Shown here: positions 23,368 to 32,511 of the stretch, one piece after another | Numbering within the stretch: the first letter of the stretch is position 1 | Layout of the letters: the number at the start of each line of letters is the position of its first letter | DNA from: Streptomyces diacarni | GTDB taxonomy: Bacteria; Actinomycetota; Actinomycetes; Streptomycetales; Streptomycetaceae | Assembly: GCF_003323715.1 (NCBI RefSeq) | Contig: NZ_QOIN01000048.1 | Coordinates: forward strand, 310,001-374,000 | Direction of reading: 5' to 3' | Length of the DNA stretch: 64,000 nt | Program-made: the position numbers and the translations under genes | Notes under the pieces: generated by a model | Told to the model about the DNA's origin: nothing | The model's input: the letters and a program-made list of their open reading frames with translations, nothing else | Database searches by the model: none

Positions 23368-24408
23368 ATGGCCGGTCCCGCGTTCCGCGCCGCCGCCGTC
23401 CGGGTGCGCGTCCCCGCCACCAGTGCCAATCTCGGCCCCGGCTTCGACACCCTGGGCCTCGCCCTGGGGCTTTACGACGACGTGGTCGTCCGTGTCGCCG
23501 ACGCCGGCGTGCACATCGATATCGCAGGAGAGGGCGCCGAGACGCTTCCCCGCGACGAGAACCACCTGCTCGTCCGTTCGCTGCGCACCGCCTTCGACCT
23601 GCTGGGCGGGCAGCCGCGCGGCTTGGAGATCGTGTGTGCCAACCGCATTCCGCACGGCCGCGGCCTCGGTTCCTCCTCCGCGGCGATCTGCGCGGGCGTG
23701 ATGGCGGCCCGCGCCGTGACCACCGGCGGTGAGGCCCGTCTGGACGACACCGCGCTGCTGGAGCTGGCCACCGAGATCGAGGGCCACCCCGACAATGTGG
23801 CCGCCTGTCTGCTCGGTGGTTTCACGCTGGCGTGGACCGACGGCGGTGCGGCGCGTGCGGTGAGGATGGAGCCCGCCGCGTCGCTCGTCCCGGTGGTCTT
23901 CGTCCCCGCGAAACCCCTGCTCACGCAGACCGCGCGGGGGCTGCTTCCGCGCACCGTTCCGCACGTGGACGCGGCCTTCAACGCGGGGCGTGCCGCGCTG
24001 CTCGTCGAGGCGATGACGCGCCGCCCCGAGCTGCTGCTGGCCGCCACCGAGGACCGGCTGCACCAGGAGTACCGCGCCCCGGCCATGACCGAGAGCGCCG
24101 ACCTGGTCGGCCGGCTGCGGGCCGAGGGCGTCCCGGCCGTCATCTCGGGCGCGGGCCCCACGGTGCTCGCGCTGGCCGCCGACGAGGGCGAGGCCGACAA
24201 GGTCTCCCGGCTGGCGGGCGAGGGCTGGACGGCCAATCGGCTGGCTCTCGACGCTGCGGGGGCCAGCGTGCTGCCGCTCTCGGCGGGCCCCGCAGGCGGT
24301 TCCCCCGGCTCCGAGTCCGGCAGCGGGAGCGGCGCCGCCGTGGGTGGCGGCTCCCTCACCCCGGGTGCGGGACGAGCGCCGGGTAGATCGGGCGACGGGC
24401 CCCGGTGA
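23368..24408 (+). CDS. thrB: Homoserine kinase
   Basis: 346 aa from ATG 23368. GHMP kinase that phosphorylates homoserine ahead of ThrC. Motif 1: VRVPATSANLGPGFDTLGLA. Motif 2 (ATP loop): IPHGRGLGSSSAAICAG. A conserved EIEGHPDNVAACLLGG segment precedes motif 3, VPAVISGAGPTVLALA. The last 45 residues are a low-complexity Gly/Ser/Pro tail (SESGSGSGAAVGGG) not needed for the fold. It is separated from thrC by a 650-bp repeat-rich spacer, so it probably has its own promoter. Confidence 0.96.
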   Translation: MAGPAFRAAAVRVRVPATSANLGPGFDTLGLALGLYDDVVVRVADAGVHIDIAGEGAETLPRDENHLLVRSLRTAFDLLGGQPRGLEIVCANRIPHGRGLGSSSAAICAGVMAARAVTTGGEARLDDTALLELATEIEGHPDNVAACLLGGFTLAWTDGGAARAVRMEPAASLVPVVFVPAKPLLTQTARGLLPRTVPHVDAAFNAGRAALLVEAMTRRPELLLAATEDRLHQEYRAPAMTESADLVGRLRAEGVPAVISGAGPTVLALAADEGEADKVSRLAGEGWTANRLALDAAGASVLPLSAGPAGGSPGSESGSGSGAAVGGGSLTPGAGRAPGRSGDGPR

Positions 24409-24811
24409 CACCGGGTTGCGGATCTTCGAGAGGGGGAATGTTTGTTGGATCCGGTAGTGTTAACCTCAAGTCTGCACTCGCAGTCTCGTGGACCTCGCAC
24501 AGAAAGGTGCGATGGTTCGAGGAGTGCGGTGCTTGCGTGTTCCCCTGGCAGCCCCAGCAGGGGCCACCTCTTCTTCCAGGAGCCCCCCGTATTGCTCGGA
24601 TCACTGTCGGGCAGGGGCGAACACGCTCCGGAGCCGACGTGAAGGACATCCATGTCGAGGCTTCACGCCGAACCCACGTACTGATCTCCCCGCCGTACAT
24701 CGAGGCGGGACCACCGCCCCGGCGAAGTTCCCCAGCACAGGACCACAGCCGGACAGCACAACCGGTCGCCGAGCCAGACTGGCCGACGTCCGCTCCAGGG
24801 AAGGACCCTTC
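24409..24811. promoter_or_regulatory. Long leader region of rho
   Basis: About 400 bp separate thrB from the rho start codon. GGGAAT (24434-24439) and GTT (24459-24461) resemble a sigma-R promoter but with a 19-bp rather than 18-bp spacer. TAGTGT (24455-24460) could alternatively be a -10 hexamer. A long untranslated leader would fit known Rho autoregulation by attenuation in other bacteria, but no specific element is provable here. Confidence 0.3.
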
Positions 24812-26902
24812 GTGAGCGACACCACCGATCTGATGGGCGTGAACGCCGATACCGCAGCCGACGGTGCCGCGGCGCCCGCCGCTACGGACGCTTCCGCCGC
24901 GCCTGCGGCCTCCGGTGCCGCACCCAGGCGTCGGCGCTCCGGCACGGGGCTCGAGGGCATGGTGCTGGCCGAGCTCCAGCAGGTCGCCTCCAGCCTCGGC
25001 ATCAGGGGCACCGCCCGGATGCGCAAGAGCCAGCTGATCGAGGTCATCAAGGAGCGCCAGGCGGGCGGCAGTTCGCAAGGCGCCTCCGAGCCGGACGGCA
25101 AGAGCGCCAAGCCCGCCGACAGCAAGGACAGCAAGTCCGCCAAGCCCGCCGGGGACCAAGCGGCCAAGGACGCCAAGTCCCCCGAGGGCGGCGAGCCCGC
25201 CGCCGAGCAGAAGCCGAAGCGCCGCGCAACCTCGCGGACCCGTACGGGCGATGCCGAGGCCGCGCAGCAGCCGCAGGGCGGCCAGCAGCAGATCGACATC
25301 CCCGGGCAGACCGAGGGCGACGCCAAGGCGGCCCAGGAGGGCGGCAGGGCGCGCCGCCCCAAGGCCGACTCCGCGGACGCCGCCGAGGGCCGCGGCGACG
25401 CCAAGTCCGGCGGTGACGGCGGCAGGCAGGACGGCAAGGACGCCAGGGCGGAGAAGGACGCCAGGGCCGAGCGGTCCGACAAGGAAGGCGGCAAGGGCGG
25501 CCCCTCCGGCGACGGCAAGCAGCAGCAGGACCGCCCCTCCAAGCGGGACCGCCAGCGTGACCGCGACCGCGACCGCAACCGCGGCAAGAACGACGGCGGC
25601 AACCAGCAGAACCAGTCGGGTGGCGGCGGCGGTGGCGGCCGCCGGGACGAGGCCTTCGACGACGACGGCGGCGGTGGCCGCCGCGGGCGCCGGGGCCGTT
25701 ACCGCGACCGCAGGGGCCGTCGCGGCGGCCGTGAGGACTTCGAGCCGCAGATCGCCGAGGACGACGTCCTGATCCCGGTCGCCGGCATCCTCGACATCCT
25801 CGACAACTACGCGTTCGTGCGCACCTCCGGCTACCTGCCGGGCCCGAACGACGTGTACGTCTCGCTCGCCCAGGTCCGCAAGAACGGCCTGCGCAAGGGC
25901 GACCACGTCACCGGTGCGGTGCGGCAGCCGCGTGAGGGGGAGCGGCGCGAGAAGTTCAACGCGCTGGTCCGTCTCGACTCGGTCAACGGGATGTCGCCCG
26001 AGGACGGCAAGGGCCGCTCGGAGTTCAACAAGCTGACGCCGCTCTACCCGCAGGAGCGGCTGCGTCTGGAGACGGAGCCGAACCAGCTCACCTCGCGGAT
26101 CATCGACCTGGTCTCGCCGGTCGGCAAGGGCCAGCGCGGTCTGATCGTGGCCCCGCCGAAGGCGGGCAAGACGACGGTGCTGCAGTCGATCGCGAACTCG
26201 ATCACGCAGAACAACCCGGAGTGCCACCTGATGGTCGTCCTGGTGGACGAGCGTCCCGAAGAGGTCACCGACATGCAGCGGTCGGTCAAGGGCGAGGTCA
26301 TCTCCTCGACCTTCGACCGCCCGGCCGAGGACCACACCACCATCGCCGAGCTGGCCATCGAGCGTGCCAAGCGGCTGGTGGAGCTGGGCCACGACGTGGT
26401 GATCCTGCTGGACAACATCACCCGCCTCGCCCGCGCCTACAACCTGGCGGCGCCGGCCTCGGGCCGCATCCTGTCCGGTGGTGTGGACTCCACGGCGCTG
26501 TACCCGCCGAAGAAGTTCTTCGGCGCGGCGCGCAACATCGAGGACGGCGGCTCTCTGACGATCCTCGCGGCGGCGCTGGTGGAGACCGGCTCCCGCATGG
26601 AGGAGGTCATCTTCGAGGAGTTCAAGGGCACCGGCAACATGGAGCTCAAGCTCGACCGGAAGCTCGCCGAGAAGCGGATCTTCCCCGCGGTGGACGTGGA
26701 CCAGTCCGGTACCCGCAAGGAGGAGATCCTCATGGCGAACGAGGAGCTCCAGATCGTCTGGAAGCTGCGGCGCGTGCTGCACGCGCTGGACCAGCAGCAG
26801 GCCATCGAGCTGCTGCTGGACAAGATGAAGCAGACGAAGTCCAACGCGGAGTTCCTGCTCCAGATCCAGAAGACGACTCCGACGCCCAACGGCCAGGACT
26901 GA
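24812..26902 (+). CDS. rho: Transcription termination factor Rho (large actinobacterial form)
   Basis: GTG 24812 with GGGAAGGA upstream gives 696 aa, against about 419 in E. coli. The Rho N-terminal helical domain (LEGMVLAELQQVASSLGIRG) is followed by an insertion of about 230 residues. This insertion is rich in Lys, Arg, Asp, Gly and Gln (RDRQRDRDRDRNRGKNDGG, RRGRRGRYRDRRGRRGG), typical of Micrococcus/Streptomyces Rho and thought to add RNA binding on GC-rich transcripts. Then come the OB-fold primary RNA site (YAFVRTSGYLPGPNDVYVS), P-loop LIVAPPKAGKTT at about 447-455, Q-loop region and the R-loop. It acts as a hexameric RNA translocase. Confidence 0.97.
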   Translation: MSDTTDLMGVNADTAADGAAAPAATDASAAPAASGAAPRRRRSGTGLEGMVLAELQQVASSLGIRGTARMRKSQLIEVIKERQAGGSSQGASEPDGKSAKPADSKDSKSAKPAGDQAAKDAKSPEGGEPAAEQKPKRRATSRTRTGDAEAAQQPQGGQQQIDIPGQTEGDAKAAQEGGRARRPKADSADAAEGRGDAKSGGDGGRQDGKDARAEKDARAERSDKEGGKGGPSGDGKQQQDRPSKRDRQRDRDRDRNRGKNDGGNQQNQSGGGGGGGRRDEAFDDDGGGGRRGRRGRYRDRRGRRGGREDFEPQIAEDDVLIPVAGILDILDNYAFVRTSGYLPGPNDVYVSLAQVRKNGLRKGDHVTGAVRQPREGERREKFNALVRLDSVNGMSPEDGKGRSEFNKLTPLYPQERLRLETEPNQLTSRIIDLVSPVGKGQRGLIVAPPKAGKTTVLQSIANSITQNNPECHLMVVLVDERPEEVTDMQRSVKGEVISSTFDRPAEDHTTIAELAIERAKRLVELGHDVVILLDNITRLARAYNLAAPASGRILSGGVDSTALYPPKKFFGAARNIEDGGSLTILAAALVETGSRMEEVIFEEFKGTGNMELKLDRKLAEKRIFPAVDVDQSGTRKEEILMANEELQIVWKLRRVLHALDQQQAIELLLDKMKQTKSNAEFLLQIQKTTPTPNGQD

Positions 26903-26955
26903 AGGTCCAAGGCCGCTCGCGCGGGGCCCGCGCGGGGACGTCGCCCGGACGGATC

Positions 26956-27001
26956 ACGGCGAGGGCCGTTCCACCACGTACGGTGGAACGGCCCTCGCCG
27001 T
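26956..27001 (+). terminator. Strong terminator after rho
   Basis: A 20-bp perfect stem (26956-26975 with 26982-27001, starting ACGGCGAGGGCCGTTCCACC) closes on a 6-nt loop, followed by TCTGTTCT. It lies 53 bp beyond the rho stop. The remaining 280 bp to the LCP gene hold only that gene's leader, in which a CC(A)NACAGGAC motif repeats near 27221-27250. Confidence 0.9.
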
Positions 27002-27281
27002 CTGTTCTGGCTGCTCGGAGCGGGGTCGCCCGGCGCTGAGAGCTTGCCCACAGGCCCGCTCCGCCGCGCGGCGGTGTCGGCTCGCCGGGCGCGGGCACGT
27101 CGTCGCAGGTAAAACGGGACCAAGGGCGAGGTGTGAGCCCGTTGCCGCGCCGCTGTCCCGCCGCGCGCGGCCGACGCGCGTGGTGACGCGTTGTGCAACC
27201 CTTCCGGCGAGACCCAGCGTCCAGACAGGACAAAGCGTCCACACAGGACACACGCCACGAGCAGGACTGAGGGAAGTGACA

Positions 27282-28457
27282 ATGGCGGGCGACAGCTACG
27301 AGGGCGACACGGCGGCAGGAGGCCGCTCCCGGGGCATACGTGCCTCGGGTCGTCGCCGCAGGCCGCGCAGCGGGCGTCGGCGCGCCATGCGAGCCGCCGC
27401 CTGGACCGTGGCGGGCGCGGTCGTGCTCGGCGGTACCAGTCTCGGTTTCGTCTATTTCAAGCTGGACGGCAACATCTCCGGCGTCGACATCAACGCGGCC
27501 CTGGGGACGGACCGGCCCGAGGACGTGCCCAACGGCTCGATGGACATACTCGTCCTCGGCTCCGACACCCGTGCGGGTGACAACGCGAAGTACGGCCAGG
27601 ACCAGGGCGGGGCCCGCTCGGACACGGCGATGGTGCTGCACATCAACGAGCAGCACGACAAGGCGTCGGTCGTCTCGATACCCCGGGACACGCTGGTGCA
27701 GCGCCCGGCGTGCAAGGGCGACGCCTCGGAGGGCCACAAGAACGTTCCGGCGCAGCGGGCCATGTTCAACAGCGCCTACGAGGTCGGCGGCCCCGCGTGC
27801 GCGGTCAAGACGGTCGAGTCCCTCTCCGGCGTACGGATGGACCACTACCTCGAGGTGGACTTCGCGGGCTTCAAGAAGCTCATCAACACCCTCGGCGGGG
27901 TCGAGATGACCACCTCCAAGCCGATCCACGACAAGAACAGCCACCTCAACCTCCAGGCCGGCACCCACCAGCTCAGCGGCGAGCAGTCGCTCGGCCTGGT
28001 GCGTACCCGGCACGGCGTCGGCGACGGCAGCGACCTGGGGCGCATCCAGCTCCAGCAGGCGTTCGTGAAGGCCCTCATCGACCAGGTCAACAGCGTCGGG
28101 CTCTTCAGCAGCCCGAAGAAGCTCTACGACCTGGCCGACACCGCGACCTCGGCGATCACCACCGACTCGGAGCTGGACTCGGTCGGCGATCTGACCGGCA
28201 TGGCCAAGATGCTCAAGGGCATCAAGTCCGACGACATCCAGATGACGACGCTGCCGGTCCAGTACGACCCGGCCAACCCCAACCGGGTGGTCCAGATCGA
28301 CTCCAAGACCGACAAGGTGTGGCGGGCGCTCCGGCACGACAACCCGGTGCCGAAGTCGGCGACCAAGGGCTCGGCGGGCGACCAGACCGACATAGGCGGT
28401 GTGGTCGGCGGCAAGAAGGCCGCCAGGGCGGCGGCCGAGGAGCGGACCGGGCGCTGA
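27282..28457 (+). CDS. LytR-CpsA-Psr (LCP) family cell-wall ligase
   Basis: ATG 27282 is chosen because GAGGG lies eight bases upstream, giving 391 aa. A basic N-terminal region (GRRRRPRSGRRR) precedes one membrane helix (AAWTVAGAVVLGGTSLGFVY). The extracellular LCP domain shows MDILVLGSDTRAGDN, RSDTAMVLHIN, the basic catalytic segment VVSIPRDTLVQRP, ALIDQVNSVG, and the late motif LGLVRTRHGVGDGSDLGRIQ. LCP proteins transfer teichoic-acid or other glycopolymers from lipid carriers to peptidoglycan. The nearby GlcNAc-1-phosphate transferase fits the same pathway. Confidence 0.93.
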   Translation: MAGDSYEGDTAAGGRSRGIRASGRRRRPRSGRRRAMRAAAWTVAGAVVLGGTSLGFVYFKLDGNISGVDINAALGTDRPEDVPNGSMDILVLGSDTRAGDNAKYGQDQGGARSDTAMVLHINEQHDKASVVSIPRDTLVQRPACKGDASEGHKNVPAQRAMFNSAYEVGGPACAVKTVESLSGVRMDHYLEVDFAGFKKLINTLGGVEMTTSKPIHDKNSHLNLQAGTHQLSGEQSLGLVRTRHGVGDGSDLGRIQLQQAFVKALIDQVNSVGLFSSPKKLYDLADTATSAITTDSELDSVGDLTGMAKMLKGIKSDDIQMTTLPVQYDPANPNRVVQIDSKTDKVWRALRHDNPVPKSATKGSAGDQTDIGGVVGGKKAARAAAEERTGR

Positions 28458-28486
28458 GGGGCCGCCTCGCGACGGACCCGGCCCCC

Positions 28487-28513
28487 GGGAATATCGGGCG
28501 CGGGCCCCCGGTT
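28487..28513 (+). promoter_or_regulatory. Sigma-R-type promoter of rpmE
   Basis: GGGAAT (28487-28492), exactly 18 bp, then GTT (28511-28513): a perfect match to the disulphide-stress sigma-R consensus of Streptomyces (GGGAAT-N18-GTT). It lies about 100 bp before the rpmE start codon and 30 bp after the LCP stop. I recall rpmE as a sigma-R target in S. coelicolor, which agrees. Confidence 0.8.
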
Positions 28514-28614
28514 TTGGGGGGTGCGGCAACCAGTGGCAAACTGGACCGTCGGCCCCGGTTCACGGGAAACAACCCGTCTCCCGACCCGGTGCCCTCCCGA
28601 ACCTAGGAGTGACC

Positions 28615-28839
28615 TTGAAGCGCGACATCCACCCCGAGTACCGCGAGACCCAGGTGAGCTGCACCTGCGGTAACTCGTTCACCACGCGCAGCACCATGCC
28701 GGAAGGCGTCGTCCGCGCCGACATCTGCTCGGCCTGCCACCCCTTCTACACCGGCAAGCAGAAGATTCTCGACACCGGTGGCCGCGTGGCCCGTTTCGAG
28801 GCGCGCTTCGGCAAGAACGCCGGCACCGCCAAGAAGTAG
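28615..28839 (+). CDS. rpmE: 50S ribosomal protein L31, zinc-binding form
   Basis: 74 aa. The start is TTG 28615 (protein begins LKRDIHPEY), because GGAG ends five bases upstream and L31 proteins begin MKxxIHP. A GTG six bases earlier overlaps the RBS and is rejected. Cysteines in VSCTCGNSF and ICSACHPFYTG form the zinc site of C+ L31. Zinc release on thiol oxidation would explain sigma-R control from the upstream promoter. Confidence 0.95.
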   Translation: MKRDIHPEYRETQVSCTCGNSFTTRSTMPEGVVRADICSACHPFYTGKQKILDTGGRVARFEARFGKNAGTAKK

Positions 28840-28848
28840 CGACACCGC

Positions 28849-28900
28849 AGCGCCGGTCCGCGGCTGCCCCGTGCCGGGCAGCCCGGCCCGGCGCTCTTTT
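28849..28900 (+). terminator. Terminator after rpmE
   Basis: Nested stem: outer AGCGCCGG (28849-28856) with CCGGCGCT (28888-28895), inner GGCTGCCC with GGGCAGCC, then CTTTT. It is one of the few hairpins in the window with a clear T-run, 10 bp after the rpmE stop. Confidence 0.88.
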
Positions 28901-29020
28901 GGTGCTCGGCGCCCGGAGTGCGCCGCCTGCCCGGCTGCGGCGCACGGCCCTTCCGGGTGCCGCACGTCTTCCGTAAGCGTCGTTGCGTGAGCGGTCCGCC
29001 AGTAATCCGTCAGTAAAGGG

Positions 29021-30100
<1,080 letters not shown>

Positions 30101-30175
30101 CGCGCAGGGGTACGCCGTGACGCCGAGGACGCCGAAGACGCCGACAACAGCGCTGGCCCCGGGGAGGGGAACGGA

Positions 30176-31021
30176 GTGAACGTGCTGCTCGCCGAGGTGG
30201 CGCAGGCCACCCAGCGGCTGGCCGACGCGGGCGTGGACTCGCCGCGTTTCGACGCCGAGGAACTCGCGGCGTTCGTGCACGGCGTGGGACGCGGTGAGCT
30301 GCACCGCGTCGCCGACGCCGACTTCGACGCGCGCTACTGGGAGGCCGTCGCCCGCAGGGAGGCCCGCGAACCGCTCCAGCACATCACGGGGCGGGCCTTC
30401 TTCCGCTACCTGGAGCTGCACGTGGGCGCCGGCGTCTTCGTGCCACGCCCCGAGACGGAGTCCGTGGTCGGCTGGGCGATAGACGCCGTGCGCGCCATGG
30501 ACGTCGCCGAGCCGCTGATCGTGGACCTGTGCACCGGATCGGGGGCGATCGCGCTGGCGCTCGCGCAGGAGGTGCCCCGCTCGCGGGTGCACGCCGTCGA
30601 ACTCGACGAGTCGGCCCTTGAGTGGGCCCGCAGGAACGTCGAGGGGTCCCGGGTGTCGCTCCACCACGGGGACGCGCGCTCCGCGCTGCGCGAACTGGAC
30701 GGCCAGGTCGACCTGGTCATCTCCAACCCGCCCTACATTCCGCTCACCGAGTGGGAGTACGTGGCGCCCGAGGCCCGCGACCACGACCCCCAGCTGGCGT
30801 TGTTCTCGGGTGAGGACGGCCTGGACGTCATCCGCGGCCTGGAGCGCGCCGCACACCGGCTGCTGCGCCCCGGCGGCGTGGTGGTCATCGAGCACGCCGA
30901 CACCCAGGGCGGCCAGGTGCCCTGGATCTTCACCGAGGACCGCGGCTGGGCGGACGCCGCGGACCACCCCGACCTCAACAACCGGCCCCGTTTTGCCACA
31001 GCACGCAGGGAGGTGCCGTGA
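30176..31021 (+). CDS. prmC: Release factor glutamine methyltransferase PrmC (HemK)
   Basis: 281 aa from GTG 30176. The N-terminal helical substrate-binding domain (VAQATQRLADAGVDSPRFDA) precedes an AdoMet methyltransferase domain with FVPRPETE, LIVDLCTGSGAIALALA and the diagnostic catalytic NPPYIPL. It methylates the GGQ glutamine of RF1 and RF2. Adjacent to prfA, its main substrate gene, and its stop overlaps the tsaC start (TGATG). Confidence 0.95.
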   Translation: MNVLLAEVAQATQRLADAGVDSPRFDAEELAAFVHGVGRGELHRVADADFDARYWEAVARREAREPLQHITGRAFFRYLELHVGAGVFVPRPETESVVGWAIDAVRAMDVAEPLIVDLCTGSGAIALALAQEVPRSRVHAVELDESALEWARRNVEGSRVSLHHGDARSALRELDGQVDLVISNPPYIPLTEWEYVAPEARDHDPQLALFSGEDGLDVIRGLERAAHRLLRPGGVVVIEHADTQGGQVPWIFTEDRGWADAADHPDLNNRPRFATARREVP

Positions 31022-31668
31022 TGGCACGGCGTTACGACTGCTCCGACGCGACCGATCGCGCGACTGGACTGCGCGAGGCGGCCTCGGCCGTCAAGCGCGG
31101 AGAACTCGTCGTGCTGCCGACGGACACCGTCTACGGGATCGGTGCTGACGCCTTCAGCGCCGACGCCGTCGGCGATCTGCTGGAGGCCAAGGGCCGCGGC
31201 CGCGGCATGCCCTCACCTGTGCTGGTGGGTTCCCCGAACACGCTGCACGGCCTGGTCACGGACTTCTCCGAGCAGGCGTGGGAACTGGTGGACGCCTACT
31301 GGCCGGGTGCGCTGACCCTGGTGGCCAAACACCAGCCGTCGCTGACCTGGGATCTGGGGGAGACCCACGGCACCGTCGCGGTCCGCATGCCGCTGCACCC
31401 GGTCGCCATCGAGCTGCTGACCGAGTTCGGCCCCATGGCCGTCTCCTCGGCGAACCTGACGGGGCACGCGGCGCCCGCCACCTGTGACGAGGCGCAGGAC
31501 ATGCTCGGCGAGTCGGTCGCCGTCTACCTCGACGGCGGGCCCACCCAGGACAACGTGCCCTCCTCCATCGTCGACGTCTCAGGGCCCGTGCCGCTGCTGC
31601 TGCGCGCCGGTGCCCTCGACGCCGACGAGCTGCGCAAGGTGGTTCCCGACCTGGAGGTGGCCGGGTAG
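31021..31668 (+). CDS. tsaC: L-threonylcarbamoyladenylate synthase (Sua5/YciO/YrdC/YwlC family)
   Basis: 215 aa from ATG 31021, overlapping prmC. Makes threonylcarbamoyl-AMP for the universal t6A37 tRNA modification. Conserved features: GELVVLPTDTVYGIGADA near residue 30, LLEAKGRGRGMPSPVLV (usually KxRp), YWPGALTLV, TVAVRMPLHPVA and GPMAVSSANLTGH. It overlaps the phosphatase-like gene by one base (TAGTG), so prmC, tsaC and the next gene form one coupled operon. Confidence 0.93.
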   Translation: MARRYDCSDATDRATGLREAASAVKRGELVVLPTDTVYGIGADAFSADAVGDLLEAKGRGRGMPSPVLVGSPNTLHGLVTDFSEQAWELVDAYWPGALTLVAKHQPSLTWDLGETHGTVAVRMPLHPVAIELLTEFGPMAVSSANLTGHAAPATCDEAQDMLGESVAVYLDGGPTQDNVPSSIVDVSGPVPLLLRAGALDADELRKVVPDLEVAG

Positions 31669-32360
31669 TGACCGCCCCACCCGGGCGTGGTGCGGCCGAG
31701 TCCGGCGGCATAAACGGCGCCGCCGGCGCGTTCCGCATCCTCCACGTCTCCACAGGCAACGTGTGCCGCTCGCCGATCACCGAGCGGCTCACCCGGCATG
31801 CCCTAGCCGAACGGCTCGGTGCCAGCCGCACCGGCGGTCTCGTGGTCGAGAGCGCGGGCACCTGGGGGCACGAGGGCGCGCCCATGGAGGAGAACGCGCT
31901 CGCGGTCCTGCTGGAGTACGGGGCGGACGCCGAGGGCTTCACGGGACGCGAGCTGCTGGACGAACACGTGGTCCGCGCCGACCTGGTACTGACCGCCACC
32001 CGCGACCACCGGGCCCAGGTCGTCTCCATGGGCCACTCGGCGGGACTGCGCACCTTCACGCTCAAGGAGTTCACCCGCCTGGTGCGGGCCATAGACCCCG
32101 CGACGCTGCCCGCCGCGCGCAGCCGCGAGGAAGTGGTCGAGCGGGCGCACGCGCTGGTCCAGGCGGCCGCGGCGCTGCGCGGCTGGCTGCTGGCGCCCAG
32201 CCCGGAGGCGGACGAGATCCACGATCCGTACGGGGCGCCGATCCCGTACTTCCGCAGCGTCGGCGAGGAGATCAGCCAGGCGCTGGACCCGGTGGTCACC
32301 GCGCTGACGGGGGTGCCGGCGGCGGCGGGCGCGGCCGGGCACGGCCCGCTGTACCGGTGA
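31668..32360 (+). CDS. Low-molecular-weight phosphotyrosine phosphatase-like protein lacking the catalytic Cys
   Basis: 230 aa from GTG 31668. Fold markers of LMW-PTPs: P-loop FRILHVSTGNVCRSPITERL, a central SAGTWGHEGAPME (usually SAGT...G.p.d) and NALAVLLEYG. In active enzymes the loop is C-X5-R (CLGNICRS); here the nucleophile position is Ser (STGNVCR), with only the second Cys and the Arg retained. The C-terminal DPYG segment is close to the DP[yf] acid-loop motif. It may be a phosphate-binding pseudophosphatase or use other chemistry. I recall the same Ser in other Streptomyces homologues. Last gene of the coupled prmC-tsaC group. Confidence 0.8.
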   Translation: MTAPPGRGAAESGGINGAAGAFRILHVSTGNVCRSPITERLTRHALAERLGASRTGGLVVESAGTWGHEGAPMEENALAVLLEYGADAEGFTGRELLDEHVVRADLVLTATRDHRAQVVSMGHSAGLRTFTLKEFTRLVRAIDPATLPAARSREEVVERAHALVQAAAALRGWLLAPSPEADEIHDPYGAPIPYFRSVGEEISQALDPVVTALTGVPAAAGAAGHGPLYR

Positions 32361-32511
32361 CGGCCTGGAACCTGCCGCAGCAGCACTGGCGGCGGCCGCG
32401 GAGGGTTCGAGGCCGTCACCATGTGTCATAGGCTGTGGTCCGAGCAGTTCGACTCGTTGACGTTGGCCTATGGTGTGGGCCCGAGCAACCCGCGAGACCT
32501 CTGGGGAGTCC

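Noticed and set aside
24356..26782. Roughly 800-codon antisense frame opposite rho
   Set aside because: A product of third-position GC bias. Rho motifs on the plus strand are unambiguous, and the antisense product is low-complexity Leu/Ala/Val.
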